From Rhodoferax sp. (GTDB lineage Bacteria; Pseudomonadota; Gammaproteobacteria; Burkholderiales; Burkholderiaceae_C): a DNA stretch of 10,480 nucleotides. The DNA lies in NCBI GenBank assembly GCA_018882485.1, contig VERU01000052.1, positions 1 through 10,480 on the forward strand, written 5' to 3'. The notes beneath the pieces are model-generated. The model was not told where the DNA came from. It searched no databases and saw only the letters and a program-made list of their open reading frames with translations. Made by a program: the position numbers and the translations under genes. Shown here piece by piece: positions 1-6,568 of this stretch (the stretch's first letter is position 1; every line of letters starts with the position of its first letter).

Positions 1-943
1 CCTCGTAGGGCTGCAGCCGTGCGGCCCGGTAGTCGCCGCGGGCCTGGGCGATCGCGTGGGCCGCCCACTGGCCTGACGCGATGGCTGGCAGGATGCCTTC
101 GCCACTTTGAGACCGTGCCAGACCGGCGGCGTCGCCGACCAGCGCCACCCCATCGCCGACCTGCCGGGCCGGGCCGCTGCCCCACAGCCGGTAGGCGTGC
201 CCCCGAAACGCCGGCTCCAGGTTCGCCGGCAAGGTGCCGCGGTGTGGCAGCCGGCGGCAGAAGGGGTGCAGGTGCCCCGGCAGTCCAAGGCGGTCTTCCC
301 GTCCCAGGCCGATGTTCAGATAGCCGTTCTTGCGCAGGCACCAGCCGTAGCCGCGCAGGTCGTGGCAGAAAAACAGCTCGGGCGTGTCTGCCTGCACCCC
401 GCAGGTGCGCCACTGGGCCTCGTCCATCAGGAACTCCGCCTCCCGGGCCACCACCACCGCACCGGCGTCCCGCGCCTGCTCCAGCAGCCGGGTCACCGGG
501 CAGAAGTGCCCGCCCGCCCCGACCAGCATGGGCGCTGCGTAGCATCCGTTCACCACCCACAGGCCGTCCTGGCGAACGATGTCGCGCACCGCGAGCCCCA
601 GCCGCAGCGGCACACCCGCGCGCCGCAACAGGTAATCGTCGAATTCGATCCGCCGAATCCCCCAGCTCACGGGTTCCGCATAGCGGTGGTTCTGCTGGCG
701 GCCACCGACCAGACCGGTGCGCAATCCCAGGATCGGCTGCAGCACCCGGTTGCGCCGGTAGTCCTCCAGGTCCAGACCCAGGATCCGGACCACGGCGGGC
801 GTGATCCATCCGGCGCAGACCTTGTCGCGCGGAAACACCGCCTGATCGATCAGCAGCACATCCAGCCCCAAGGCCCGCAGGGTGGCCGCGCAGCTCGAGC
901 CGGCCGGCCCACCGCCGATGACCAGCACCTCACAGCGTTGCAT
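1..943 (-). CDS. FAD-dependent oxidoreductase, geranylgeranyl-reductase family (3' end outside window)
   Basis: The 314 codons visible here encode a flavoprotein of the geranylgeranyl reductase/UbiH-like superfamily, whose members oxidise or reduce isoprenoid, lipid or aromatic substrates. An N-terminal Rossmann FAD motif is plain (VIGGGPAGSSCA, residues 8-19, GxGxxG at 10-15). The family stretch PRDKVCAGWITP follows at 38-49, and the second FAD motif VGDAAGLARSQSGEGILPA lies at 269-287. I see no transmembrane segment or signal peptide. The ATG at 943 is chosen because the FAD motif follows at once; it overlaps the end of the upstream methyltransferase gene by 14 bp, so the two are probably translated together. 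The gene runs off the left edge and its C-terminus is unseen. Family assignment is firm. The substrate is unknown; pairing with a lipid methyltransferase suggests a lipid or polyketide product. A UbiH/tryptophan-halogenase-type enzyme is the main alternative. Confidence 0.85.
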   Translation of the reverse strand, partial: MQRCEVLVIGGGPAGSSCAATLRALGLDVLLIDQAVFPRDKVCAGWITPAVVRILGLDLEDYRRNRVLQPILGLRTGLVGGRQQNHRYAEPVSWGIRRIEFDDYLLRRAGVPLRLGLAVRDIVRQDGLWVVNGCYAAPMLVGAGGHFCPVTRLLEQARDAGAVVVAREAEFLMDEAQWRTCGVQADTPELFFCHDLRGYGWCLRKNGYLNIGLGREDRLGLPGHLHPFCRRLPHRGTLPANLEPAFRGHAYRLWGSGPARQVGDGVALVGDAAGLARSQSGEGILPAIASGQWAAHAIAQARGDYRAARLQPYE

Positions 944-2375
944 CGGCCGACCCGTTGGTGGCGTACAGATCGTGCCGCGACCACGGAATGTGGTTGCAGC
1001 CGTTGCGGGAAAAGGCCACCTGGTAGAGCTGCAGGTCGCCAGCGCGGAACGAGGCCAGCGAGCCGGCCAGGTACAGCCGCCAGGTGCGCACAAAGTCGGC
1101 ATCGAACAGCTGCTGCACCTGCGCGCTGGCCGCATCGAAGCGGCTCAGCCAGTGTTCCAGCGTGCGGGCATAGTGCAGCCTCAGGTTCTCCACATCGAGC
1201 ACCGACAGGCCGTTGGGTTCGAACAGCGTCATCATCTGCGACAGGCTGGGGGGACAGGCCCCGGGGAAGATGTGGCGTTCGATCCAGGCGTTCATGCTCC
1301 CCGCCTGGTCCCGGCCGATGGAATGGATGAGTCCACGTCCCTGAGGCGCCAGACAGCGGTGGATCAGCGCCCCCAGCTCGGCGTAGTCGTCCAGGCCCAC
1401 ATGCTCGAGCATGCCCACCGAGACGAAGGCATCGAAGCGGCCATCGATGGTCCGGTAGTCGCGCTGCACGAACTCCACCCGGTCCTGCAGGCCCTGCTCG
1501 CGCGCCTGGGCCCGCGCATGCTCGAGCTGCTCGCCCGACAGGTTGTAGGCCCGCACCCGCACCCCGTGGTGGCGCGCCATGTGCAGGGCCAGTGCGCCCC
1601 AGCCGCAGCCGGCCTCGACCACCGTCTCGCCAGGGCGCAGCCGCAATTTGCGGCAGATGTAGTCCATCTTGCCGATCTGGGCCTGCTCCAGCGTGGCCTG
1701 GGGATCGGCAAAGTAGGCGCAGGTGTACACCAGCTGCGGGTCCAGCCACAGCCGGTAGAACGGGTTTCCGATGTCGTAGTGGTGATGGATGTTTTCGAGC
1801 GCCCGCTGGGGCGGGTTGCGCCGCACCCGCAGTGGCGCCAGCAGCCGCTCTTTCATGCCCATCGTCCTGGGCCGTGGCAAGGCCCGGAAGAGGATTTCGA
1901 GGAACTCGCAGAGGTCGCCCTGGACATCGATGCGCCGCGTCACGTACAGCTCGCCGAAGCGGTATTCGGGATCGGCCATCAGCTTGAGCAAGGCCGCCCG
2001 GTCGGCAATCACCAGGCGTGGCGCCTGGGGGTTGGCGCTGTCGCCGATTTCCTGTCCGTCCCACAGCAGCACCCGCAGCGGCGGGTTCCCGACCGACGCC
2101 AGCATGCGACCGAGCAGCAGCCGTTCGGCCGCCAGCGAGAAGGCGCGTTCCGGTTCGCTGCCTCCCGTGGGGGCTGTCCCCGCTTGGGGCGGCCCTTCGA
2201 AGGAGGTGTGAGCCCCCATGCTCCCCGCTGTGCGTGGTTCGCTGCCCCCCGAGGGGGTAATCGCTTCTCGGGGCGGCCCTTCGAAGGAGGTGTGAGCCCC
2301 CATGCTCCCCGCTGCGCGTGGTTCGCTGCCCCCCGAGGGGGTAATCGCTTCTCGGGGCGGCCCTTCGAAGCTCAT
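930..2375 (-). CDS. cfa: Cyclopropane-fatty-acid synthase-type SAM methyltransferase with repeat-derived N-terminus
   Basis: This 481-residue protein is a CFA synthase/mycolic acid methyltransferase homologue, which transfers a methylene or methyl group from S-adenosylmethionine to an unsaturated acyl chain at the inner membrane face. The SAM loop EAGCGWGALALHMA is at 254-267. Residues that bind bicarbonate in E. coli CFA synthase have clear counterparts: Cys219 (YTCAYF), Glu324 (GMLEHVG), His351 and Ile353 (LIHSIG), and Tyr402 (LHYARTL). The C-terminal family block ASFRAGDLQLYQVAFSR is at 441-457. Conserved sequence begins only near residue 78. Residues 2-75 or so are Pro/Gly/Ser-rich and encoded by an 84-bp tandem repeat, and every in-frame ATG before residue 91 (residues 1, 25 and 53) lies in or beside that repeat. 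The annotated ATG overlaps the stop of the PAS gene as ATGA. The downstream flavoprotein gene overlaps by 14 bp. The enzyme family is certain; whether the product is cyclopropane, methyl-branched or something else is not. Confidence 0.93.
   Translation of the reverse strand: MSFEGPPREAITPSGGSEPRAAGSMGAHTSFEGPPREAITPSGGSEPRTAGSMGAHTSFEGPPQAGTAPTGGSEPERAFSLAAERLLLGRMLASVGNPPLRVLLWDGQEIGDSANPQAPRLVIADRAALLKLMADPEYRFGELYVTRRIDVQGDLCEFLEILFRALPRPRTMGMKERLLAPLRVRRNPPQRALENIHHHYDIGNPFYRLWLDPQLVYTCAYFADPQATLEQAQIGKMDYICRKLRLRPGETVVEAGCGWGALALHMARHHGVRVRAYNLSGEQLEHARAQAREQGLQDRVEFVQRDYRTIDGRFDAFVSVGMLEHVGLDDYAELGALIHRCLAPQGRGLIHSIGRDQAGSMNAWIERHIFPGACPPSLSQMMTLFEPNGLSVLDVENLRLHYARTLEHWLSRFDAASAQVQQLFDADFVRTWRLYLAGSLASFRAGDLQLYQVAFSRNGCNHIPWSRHDLYATNGSADATL
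2152..2370. repeat. Tandem repeat, 84-bp period, about 2.6 copies, in frame inside the cfa-like gene
   Basis: The motif GGTTCGCTGCC recurs at 2152, 2236 and 2320, and CCCTTCGAAG at 2193, 2277 and 2361, giving an exact 84-bp period (28 codons). The two right-hand copies are identical over the shared 51 bp. The segments 2196-2235 and 2280-2319 differ at one base. The leftmost copy is degenerate in its first 35 bp or so. Each unit holds a perfect 10-bp palindrome CCTTCGAAGG (2194-2203, 2278-2287; broken in the third copy) and a potential hairpin with arms CCCCGAG and CTCGGGG. The array ends abruptly at 2370, two bases before the gene's first ATG codon. Such GC-rich units look like the dispersed intergenic repeats of Comamonadaceae, which is recollection and not a search result. 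Confidence 0.95.
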
Positions 2376-2833
2376 GCTGAGGCCCCGCAGGGGCGCAGGG
2401 CCGGGCGCAGGCCGAGGGTGATGAAGCGCGAGCCGTGGACCCGGGCGCTGGCGAGCTGCACGTCCAGGGCGATGCGGCGTCCGTCGGGTGCCAGGGCGTT
2501 CTGGCGTTGCCAGCAGGGCTGCAGCCCCTGGAACACAGCGTAGGCGAGGTTGTAGCCCGGGGTGTCGCAGGCCAGGGGCAGGTGCGGCAGGATCGTGGCC
2601 AGGGCCTGGCCGAGCAGCGAGGGCTGCTCGCGGCGCAGCAGGGCGGCGGCGGCTGCGTTGGCCCCGGCGATGCGGCCGTCGGCGTCCAGCACCAGAGCGG
2701 CTTCGCGCGGCGATTGCCGCTGGTCTCGGCGTGGCGGATGGCCTGTTGCGCTCACCCGACCGTCGGCCGAGGGCCTGCCTGCCCGCAGGCGCGGGTGCCG
2801 CAGAGCTTGCGCGGTGCCGGCTGTCTTGTTCAT
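2372..2833 (-). CDS. Small single-PAS-domain protein
   Basis: This encodes a 153-residue protein with one PAS sensory fold and no output domain. Residues 1-45 or so are Arg/Pro-rich and featureless. The PAS core follows: AALVLDADGRIAGANAAAAALL, the typical first strand plus the N-cap Asn-Ala helix, then LLGQALATILP, and finally APDGRRIALDVQLASARVHG and SRFITLGLRP, the closing strands. No haem, flavin or other cofactor ligand can be assigned. I chose the ATG at 2833 because AAAGGGAGAGG lies directly upstream; an in-frame ATG at 2899 would add 22 residues but has no such site. The stop overlaps the methyltransferase ATG as ATGA, which suggests translational coupling and a shared role. It may regulate, or form part of, the lipid-modifying operon. 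Without an output domain its mechanism is unknown. Confidence 0.75.
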   Translation of the reverse strand: MNKTAGTAQALRHPRLRAGRPSADGRVSATGHPPRRDQRQSPREAALVLDADGRIAGANAAAAALLRREQPSLLGQALATILPHLPLACDTPGYNLAYAVFQGLQPCWQRQNALAPDGRRIALDVQLASARVHGSRFITLGLRPALRPCGASA

Positions 2834-2855
2834 CCTCTCCCTTTCAAAGGGAACA

Positions 2856-2884
2856 AGCGTACAAAAGGCCGGCGCAGCGACCAA
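2856..2884 (-). promoter_or_regulatory. Possible promoter of the PAS/methyltransferase/flavoprotein operon
   Basis: Read on the minus strand, TTGGTC (2879-2884) and TACGCT (2856-2861) are 17 bp apart, about 25 bp before the well-placed ribosome binding site AAAGGGAGAGG of the PAS gene. Each hexamer matches the sigma-70 consensus at only three or four positions, so this is the best candidate in the 132-bp priA-PAS gap and not a confident call. A single TGTAC half-site overlaps the -10 region. Confidence 0.25.
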
Positions 2885-2965
2885 TACCCGGTCGGCCATA
2901 AACCGCCTACGGAGAAACCAGGAGCACAGATCCGCGGTCGGTCGGGATCGGCCGGGCCGGCGCCT

Positions 2966-5056
2966 TCAGATCAGCAGGGGGTCGACATCGATCACCCAGC
3001 GGCGCACCCCCCGTTGCCCGGGCCGGTCGTGCAGCCCGTGCAGCAGCGGTTGCCAGGCGGCCAGGAAGCGCTGCAGCGCCATCCGCGAAGCGCTCTCGAT
3101 GAGAATCTGTGCCCGTTCCACGTTGGCAATCCGCTGCAAGGTCATGGGCACGGCCGGGTACAGGGTGATGCCGGCTTGCTGTCCGTGCGGCAAGCCCGTA
3201 TCGGCCACGGCGCGGGCCGCCTCGAGAAACCCCTGGGCCGATTCCTGGGTGCCGGCCTCGGCCCGCAACAGGGCCTGGAATGCGAAGGGCGGCATCCCGG
3301 CCTGGGCCCGTTCCTGCAGCTGCCGGGCCGCGAAGCCCGGGTAGTCGTACCGTCGCAGGGCTTCAAACAGGGGGTGCTGCGGATGAAAGGTTTGCACCCA
3401 CATCTCGGCCTGGCGGCTCAGCGCCGCGTCCCGTCCGGCCCGTCCGGCGGCTTGCATCAGCAGGGCGAACAGGCGTTCGGGCGCCCGGAAGTCGCTGGAA
3501 AACAGCGCCCCGTCGGGGTTGATGGCCGCCACCAGGGTGATGCGGCGGAAATCGTGCCCCTTGGCCACCATCTGGGTGCCCACCAGCACGTCGACCTCAC
3601 CGGCATGCACCTGGGCCAGTTGCTGCTCCAGCGCACCGCGTGCGCGGGTGCTGTCGGCGTCGATGCGCGCCATGCGCACCGCACCCCCCTCGGGCCGGCG
3701 CAGGTTGGCCAGTTGTTCGCCCAGGTGCTCTTCCAGGCGCTCTGTGCCGCGCCCGACCGGGGCGATGTCGGCGTTGCCGCAGGACGGGCAGCTCCGCGGA
3801 ACGGCACTGGCCAGGCCGCAGTGGTGGCAGCGCAGGCTGCGGTCCACCTTGTGGAAGACCCGGTAGGCACTGCAGTGCGGGCAGTCGCTCTTCCAGCCGC
3901 AATCCCCGCAATGCAGCACCGGGGCGTAGCCCCGCCGGTTCAGCAGCAGCATCGACTGCTCCCCCCGGGCGACCCGCTCGGCGATCGCCTGCAGCAGGGG
4001 AGGCGCGATCAGGCAGTGGCGCGGCTGGTGGTTCATGTCGATCCGACGCACCCCGGGCAGCGCAGCGGCTGCTCCGATCCGTGAGGGCATGTCCAGCCGC
4101 AGGTAACGGCCGCCCTCGGCCGCCGGGCGGCTGTGGTGCCAGCTCTCCAGCGAGGGCGTGGCCGAGCCCAGCAGCACCTGGGCGCCTTCGAGCCGGCCCC
4201 GGTACACCGCCAGATCGCGTGCCGAGTAGCGCGCCCCCTCCTGGCTCTTGTAGCTGGGGTCGTGCTCCTCGTCGACCACGATCAGCCGCAACCGGGCAAG
4301 CGGGGCCAGCACCGCCATGCGGGTGCCCAGCAGGATGCGGGCACTTCCCTGGTGGGCCGCCAGCCAGCTGGTGAGCCGCTGCGCGGGCGTCATGCCGCTG
4401 TGCAGGGTCACCACGATGGAGGCGCCGAAACGCGCCACGAACCGCGCCTGCAGTTGCGGAGTGAGGTTGATCTCGGGCACCATCACCAGGGCCTGCGCCT
4501 GCGGGTCGCGAGCCAGCAGCCGTTCCACGCACCGCAGGTACACCTCGGTCTTGCCGCTGCCGGTGGCGCCGAACAGCAGGAACGGCCCGTCCCCCTCGGC
4601 CAGCTGCGCCATCACCTGCCGCTGATCGGAGGTGGGCTCCAGCGGGGGGGAGGCCGGTTCGGCCGGCGGCGGTGCGGCTGCCGGCGCACCCTGGCGCCGC
4701 AGGCGGCGTGCGATCTGCACCGGCGTCAGGGACCGCAGGCTGGGCGGCAGCGCCGCCAGCGCCACTTCGCCCGGCGATCGCTGGTAGTAGTCCGCACAGA
4801 ACCTCACCAGCTGGCGCCAGCTGGCTGGCAGGGGTGCCAGGCCCTCCAGCACGCCGGCCAGCGGACGGATGTGCTCGGGATCCACCTCGGCCGCTTCATC
4901 CAGCCGGTCCCACACCACGCCCAGCAGCTCGCGCCGCCCCAGCGGCACCCGCACCAGTGTGCCGGGCGGCAGGGGCTGGGCGCTGTGGTAGCGCAGCGGA
5001 CCCGCCAGCGCGCTGTAGGCCGGGGTCTGCACCAGCACCGGCAGGCAGTGCGTCAT
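2966..5056 (-). CDS. priA: Primosomal protein N' (replication restart DEAH-box helicase)
   Basis: PriA recognises stalled replication forks, unwinds the lagging arm and starts reloading of the replicative helicase DnaB. The 696-residue product is slightly shorter than the E. coli protein. An N-terminal DNA-binding region is followed by Walker A GATGSGKT (163-170), the DEEH box (262-265), and LLGSATPS (295-302). Four CxxC pairs bind the two structural zinc ions (Cys383/386, 392/395, 410/413, 423/426). The second helicase lobe has VGTQMVAKGHDF (492-503) and QAAGRAGR (535-542). The C-terminus ends in WVIDVDPLLI, close to the family's usual end. The insert at 124-140 between the DNA-binding and helicase parts is Ala/Pro-rich. 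The ATG at 5056 has GCGGAG about 9 bp upstream. The gene follows hemE in the same direction after a 348-bp gap rich in DnaA-box-like sequence, so it probably has its own promoter. Identification is secure. Confidence 0.98.
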   Translation of the reverse strand: MTHCLPVLVQTPAYSALAGPLRYHSAQPLPPGTLVRVPLGRRELLGVVWDRLDEAAEVDPEHIRPLAGVLEGLAPLPASWRQLVRFCADYYQRSPGEVALAALPPSLRSLTPVQIARRLRRQGAPAAAPPPAEPASPPLEPTSDQRQVMAQLAEGDGPFLLFGATGSGKTEVYLRCVERLLARDPQAQALVMVPEINLTPQLQARFVARFGASIVVTLHSGMTPAQRLTSWLAAHQGSARILLGTRMAVLAPLARLRLIVVDEEHDPSYKSQEGARYSARDLAVYRGRLEGAQVLLGSATPSLESWHHSRPAAEGGRYLRLDMPSRIGAAAALPGVRRIDMNHQPRHCLIAPPLLQAIAERVARGEQSMLLLNRRGYAPVLHCGDCGWKSDCPHCSAYRVFHKVDRSLRCHHCGLASAVPRSCPSCGNADIAPVGRGTERLEEHLGEQLANLRRPEGGAVRMARIDADSTRARGALEQQLAQVHAGEVDVLVGTQMVAKGHDFRRITLVAAINPDGALFSSDFRAPERLFALLMQAAGRAGRDAALSRQAEMWVQTFHPQHPLFEALRRYDYPGFAARQLQERAQAGMPPFAFQALLRAEAGTQESAQGFLEAARAVADTGLPHGQQAGITLYPAVPMTLQRIANVERAQILIESASRMALQRFLAAWQPLLHGLHDRPGQRGVRRWVIDVDPLLI

Positions 5057-5152
5057 CGCCCGACTCCGCTTAGCGCCTGAACATCATGTGAACTGGCGAA
5101 AAAAGGCTTAAGTCTTTGATTTGAAATGGATTTGACGGTGTTCCAGATTTTC

Positions 5153-5161
5153 TGTGGATAA
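5153..5161 (-). promoter_or_regulatory. DnaA box, perfect match to TTATCCACA
   Basis: The minus strand reads TTATCCACA, the strict 9-mer bound by DnaA. It lies about 97 bp upstream of the priA start, at the edge of the AT-rich stretch. The adjoining plus-strand context CCAGATTTTCTGTGG is a near-palindrome. The match is exact; binding is inferred. Confidence 0.55.
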
Positions 5162-5191
5162 CTTTGTTGATAGATCCGATGGACAGGCTCC

Positions 5192-5214
5192 AAAGCCTTG
5201 AAAATCAAGGCTTT
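5192..5214. repeat. Perfect inverted repeat (10-bp arms, 3-nt loop)
   Basis: AAAGCCTTGA and TCAAGGCTTT are exact reverse complements separated by AAA. Neither strand has a T-run immediately after the stem, so it is not a classical Rho-independent terminator. On the minus strand the T-rich stretch lies before the hairpin. It could be a protein-binding dyad or an RNA hairpin in the priA leader. Confidence 0.8.
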
Positions 5215-5229
5215 CGACAGAATGCCTAC

Positions 5230-5249
5230 AAAAAAAGCAAAAATAAAAA
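5230..5249. other. Clustered A-tracts (possible bent or easily melted DNA)
   Basis: Runs of seven, five and five A (5230-5236, 5239-5243, 5245-5249) are separated by only one or two bases. Such tracts stiffen or bend DNA and melt readily. They lie between the two DnaA-box matches. Confidence 0.5.
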
Positions 5250-5257
5250 GCATTTGA

Positions 5258-5270
5258 AATCAAGCACTTG
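5258..5270 (+). promoter_or_regulatory. IHF-consensus match (WATCAANNNNTTR)
   Basis: AATCAAGCACTTG fits the 13-bp IHF consensus at every defined position and lies beside an A-rich stretch, the usual flank of IHF sites. The motif is short and degenerate, so chance occurrence is possible, though less likely in a GC-rich genome. Confidence 0.35.
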
Positions 5271-5338
5271 CGTTCGCTATGGCTTTTGTAGCGACAGCCG
5301 CCCGCGACAACCCGTGTTTCGCAGCGCAGCAAAAATTT

Positions 5339-5347
5339 TGTGCATAA
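5339..5347 (-). promoter_or_regulatory. Second DnaA-box match, TTATGCACA
   Basis: The minus strand reads TTATGCACA, matching the relaxed consensus TTATNCACA in the same orientation as the box at 5153. It lies 58 bp beyond the hemE stop codon on the downstream side. Confidence 0.4.
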
Positions 5348-5404
5348 GTGGCGCTCGAAGGCGCGCCGCGGGGCCGGAAATGTGCTAGCGGGCCGGCCCG
5401 TGGG

Positions 5405-6514
5405 TCAAGGCAGGCGGATGCGGCGGGAATGCTGGTGCACGGCCTGCACCAGCGCGGCCACATGGTCGGGGGGCGTGTACTGGCTGATCCCGTGCCCGAG
5501 GTTGAAGATGTGCGTGGGGCCGGTGCCCTCGCCCTGGTGCGGCCGGCCGAAGCGGTCCAGCACCTGGGCCACTTCCGCCTCGATCCGCTCGGGCGGGGCA
5601 AACAGCACGTTCGGATCGATGTTGCCCTGCAGGGCCTTGCAGTGACCCAGCAGCGCACGGGCGCGCCCCAGATTCACGGTCCAGTCCAGACCCAGCACCT
5701 CGCAGTCCAGTCCGGCCATGTCGTCCAGCCACAGGCCACCGCCCTTGGTGAACACGATGCGCGGCACCACCCGCCCCTCGTGGCTGCGCTGCAGCTGCGC
5801 CAGCACCCGGGCGGTGTAGGCCAGGCTGAAGGTCTGGAAGGCGCCATCTGCCAGCACGCCGCCCCAGCTGTCGAACACCATCACCGCCTGGGCGCCCGCT
5901 TCGATCTGCGCGTTCAGGTAGCCCGCCACCGCGTCGGCGTTGATCTGCAGGATGCGGTGCATCAGGTCGGGCCGGGCGTACATCATCGATTTGACCAGGC
6001 GGTAGTCGTCCGACCCGGCGCCTTCGACCATGTAGCAGGCCAGCGTCCAGGGGCTGCCCGAAAAGCCGATCAGCGGTACCCGGCCCGCCAGCGCCTGGCG
6101 GATGGAACGCACGGCATCGAACACATAGCGCAGCCGGTTCAGGTCGGGCACGGCCAGGGCGGCCACCGCAGCCTCATCGCGCACCGGGTGGGCGAAGCGG
6201 GGCCCCTCGCCGGCCGCGAAGGACAGGCCCAGCCCCATGGCGTCGGGCACGGTCAGGATGTCGCTGAACAGGATGGCGGCATCCAGCGGGTAGCGCTCCA
6301 GGGGCTGCAGCGTGACTTCGGTGGCCAGATCGGGGTGGGTGGCCAGGCCCATGAAGCTGCCCGCCCGGGCCCGGGTGGCGCAGTACTCGGGCAGGTAGCG
6401 CCCGGCCTGTCGCATCAGCCAGACGGGGGTGTGGTCGGTGGCCTGGCGCAGGCAGGCGCGCAGGAAGCTGTCGTTCTGCAGGGCGGCGGTGCCCGGTGTG
6501 GAGCTGGCGGTCAT
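5405..6514 (-). CDS. hemE: Uroporphyrinogen decarboxylase
   Basis: HemE removes four carboxyl groups from uroporphyrinogen III to give coproporphyrinogen III in the cytoplasm, an essential step of haem synthesis that needs no cofactor. The 369-residue product is of normal length. The signature [15 protein letters not shown] (30-44) carries Arg35 and Arg39, which hold the substrate carboxylates. The catalytic Asp is Asp85 in [13 protein letters not shown]. The second signature [16 protein letters not shown] (150-165) includes Tyr161, and FDSWGG (214-219) and His341 in NLGHGI complete the pocket. The ATG at 6514 has only a weak ribosome binding site. A five-codon ATG...TGA mini-frame just upstream ends in an ATGA overlap with it. 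The CoA-binding gene lies 54 bp upstream in the same direction. Identification is secure. Confidence 0.98.
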   Translation of the reverse strand: MTASSTPGTAALQNDSFLRACLRQATDHTPVWLMRQAGRYLPEYCATRARAGSFMGLATHPDLATEVTLQPLERYPLDAAILFSDILTVPDAMGLGLSFAAGEGPRFAHPVRDEAAVAALAVPDLNRLRYVFDAVRSIRQALAGRVPLIGFSGSPWTLACYMVEGAGSDDYRLVKSMMYARPDLMHRILQINADAVAGYLNAQIEAGAQAVMVFDSWGGVLADGAFQTFSLAYTARVLAQLQRSHEGRVVPRIVFTKGGGLWLDDMAGLDCEVLGLDWTVNLGRARALLGHCKALQGNIDPNVLFAPPERIEAEVAQVLDRFGRPHQGEGTGPTHIFNLGHGISQYTPPDHVAALVQAVHQHSRRIRLP

Positions 6515-6539
6515 GGTGGCCGCATTTTGGCAGTATTCG

Positions 6540-6560
6540 GCCGCCCGCCCGCCCGGCGGC
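6540..6560. other. GC-only hairpin between the CoA-binding gene and hemE
   Basis: GCCGCC (6540-6545) and GGCGGC (6555-6560) pair around a 9-nt GC loop, 9 bp after the stop of the CoA-binding gene. There is no T-run, so a Rho-independent terminator is unlikely. It could slow read-through into hemE. Confidence 0.35.
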
Positions 6561-6568
6561 TCGTCGCT

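Larger units (their letters stand above)
5057..5404. other. AT-rich priA-hemE intergenic region with origin-like motifs
   Basis: This 348-bp stretch has no convincing gene. Its central part (about 5095-5280) is far richer in A and T than anything else in the window apart from a short patch in dsbD. It contains two DnaA-box matches, an IHF-consensus match, clustered A-tracts and a perfect hairpin, described separately. It must also hold the priA promoter, for which I can point to no good -35/-10 pair. The last 60 bp before hemE's stop are GC-rich again. No terminator with a clear T-run after a hairpin follows hemE on the minus strand; the nearest candidate is a weak 4-bp stem (TTGA/TCAA, near 5255-5265) followed by TTTTTATTTTT. 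Confidence 0.6.

Noticed and set aside
107..1330. Long plus-strand open frames opposite the flavoprotein and methyltransferase genes (also 882-2543 and 2435-4084)
   Set aside because: They are antisense shadows typical of GC-rich DNA: no family motifs, and no plausible starts, while the minus-strand frames carry conserved catalytic residues.
2152..2370. CRISPR array
   Set aside because: The units are directly abutting 84-bp tandem copies without unique spacers, and they lie inside a reading frame.
2855..2866. TGTAC half-site near the PAS gene start as a LitR/CarH-type operator
   Set aside because: Only one half-site is seen; no second TGTA(C/T)A-like half lies at the expected 12-bp spacing.
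2834..2899. Longer PAS protein starting at 2899
   Set aside because: The extension lacks a ribosome binding site and covers the candidate promoter, while the ATG at 2833 has AAAGGGAGAGG just upstream.
5192..5214. Rho-independent terminator after hemE
   Set aside because: The stem is perfect but no T-run follows on either strand, and it lies about 190 bp beyond the hemE stop.
5053..5253. A 66-codon minus-strand frame with a hydrophobic start whose stop overlaps the priA ATG as ATGA
   Set aside because: It has no ribosome binding site, covers the DnaA box, hairpin and A-tracts, and its composition is that of the AT-rich intergenic DNA. It is more likely chance than a leader peptide gene, although the ATGA overlap is noted.
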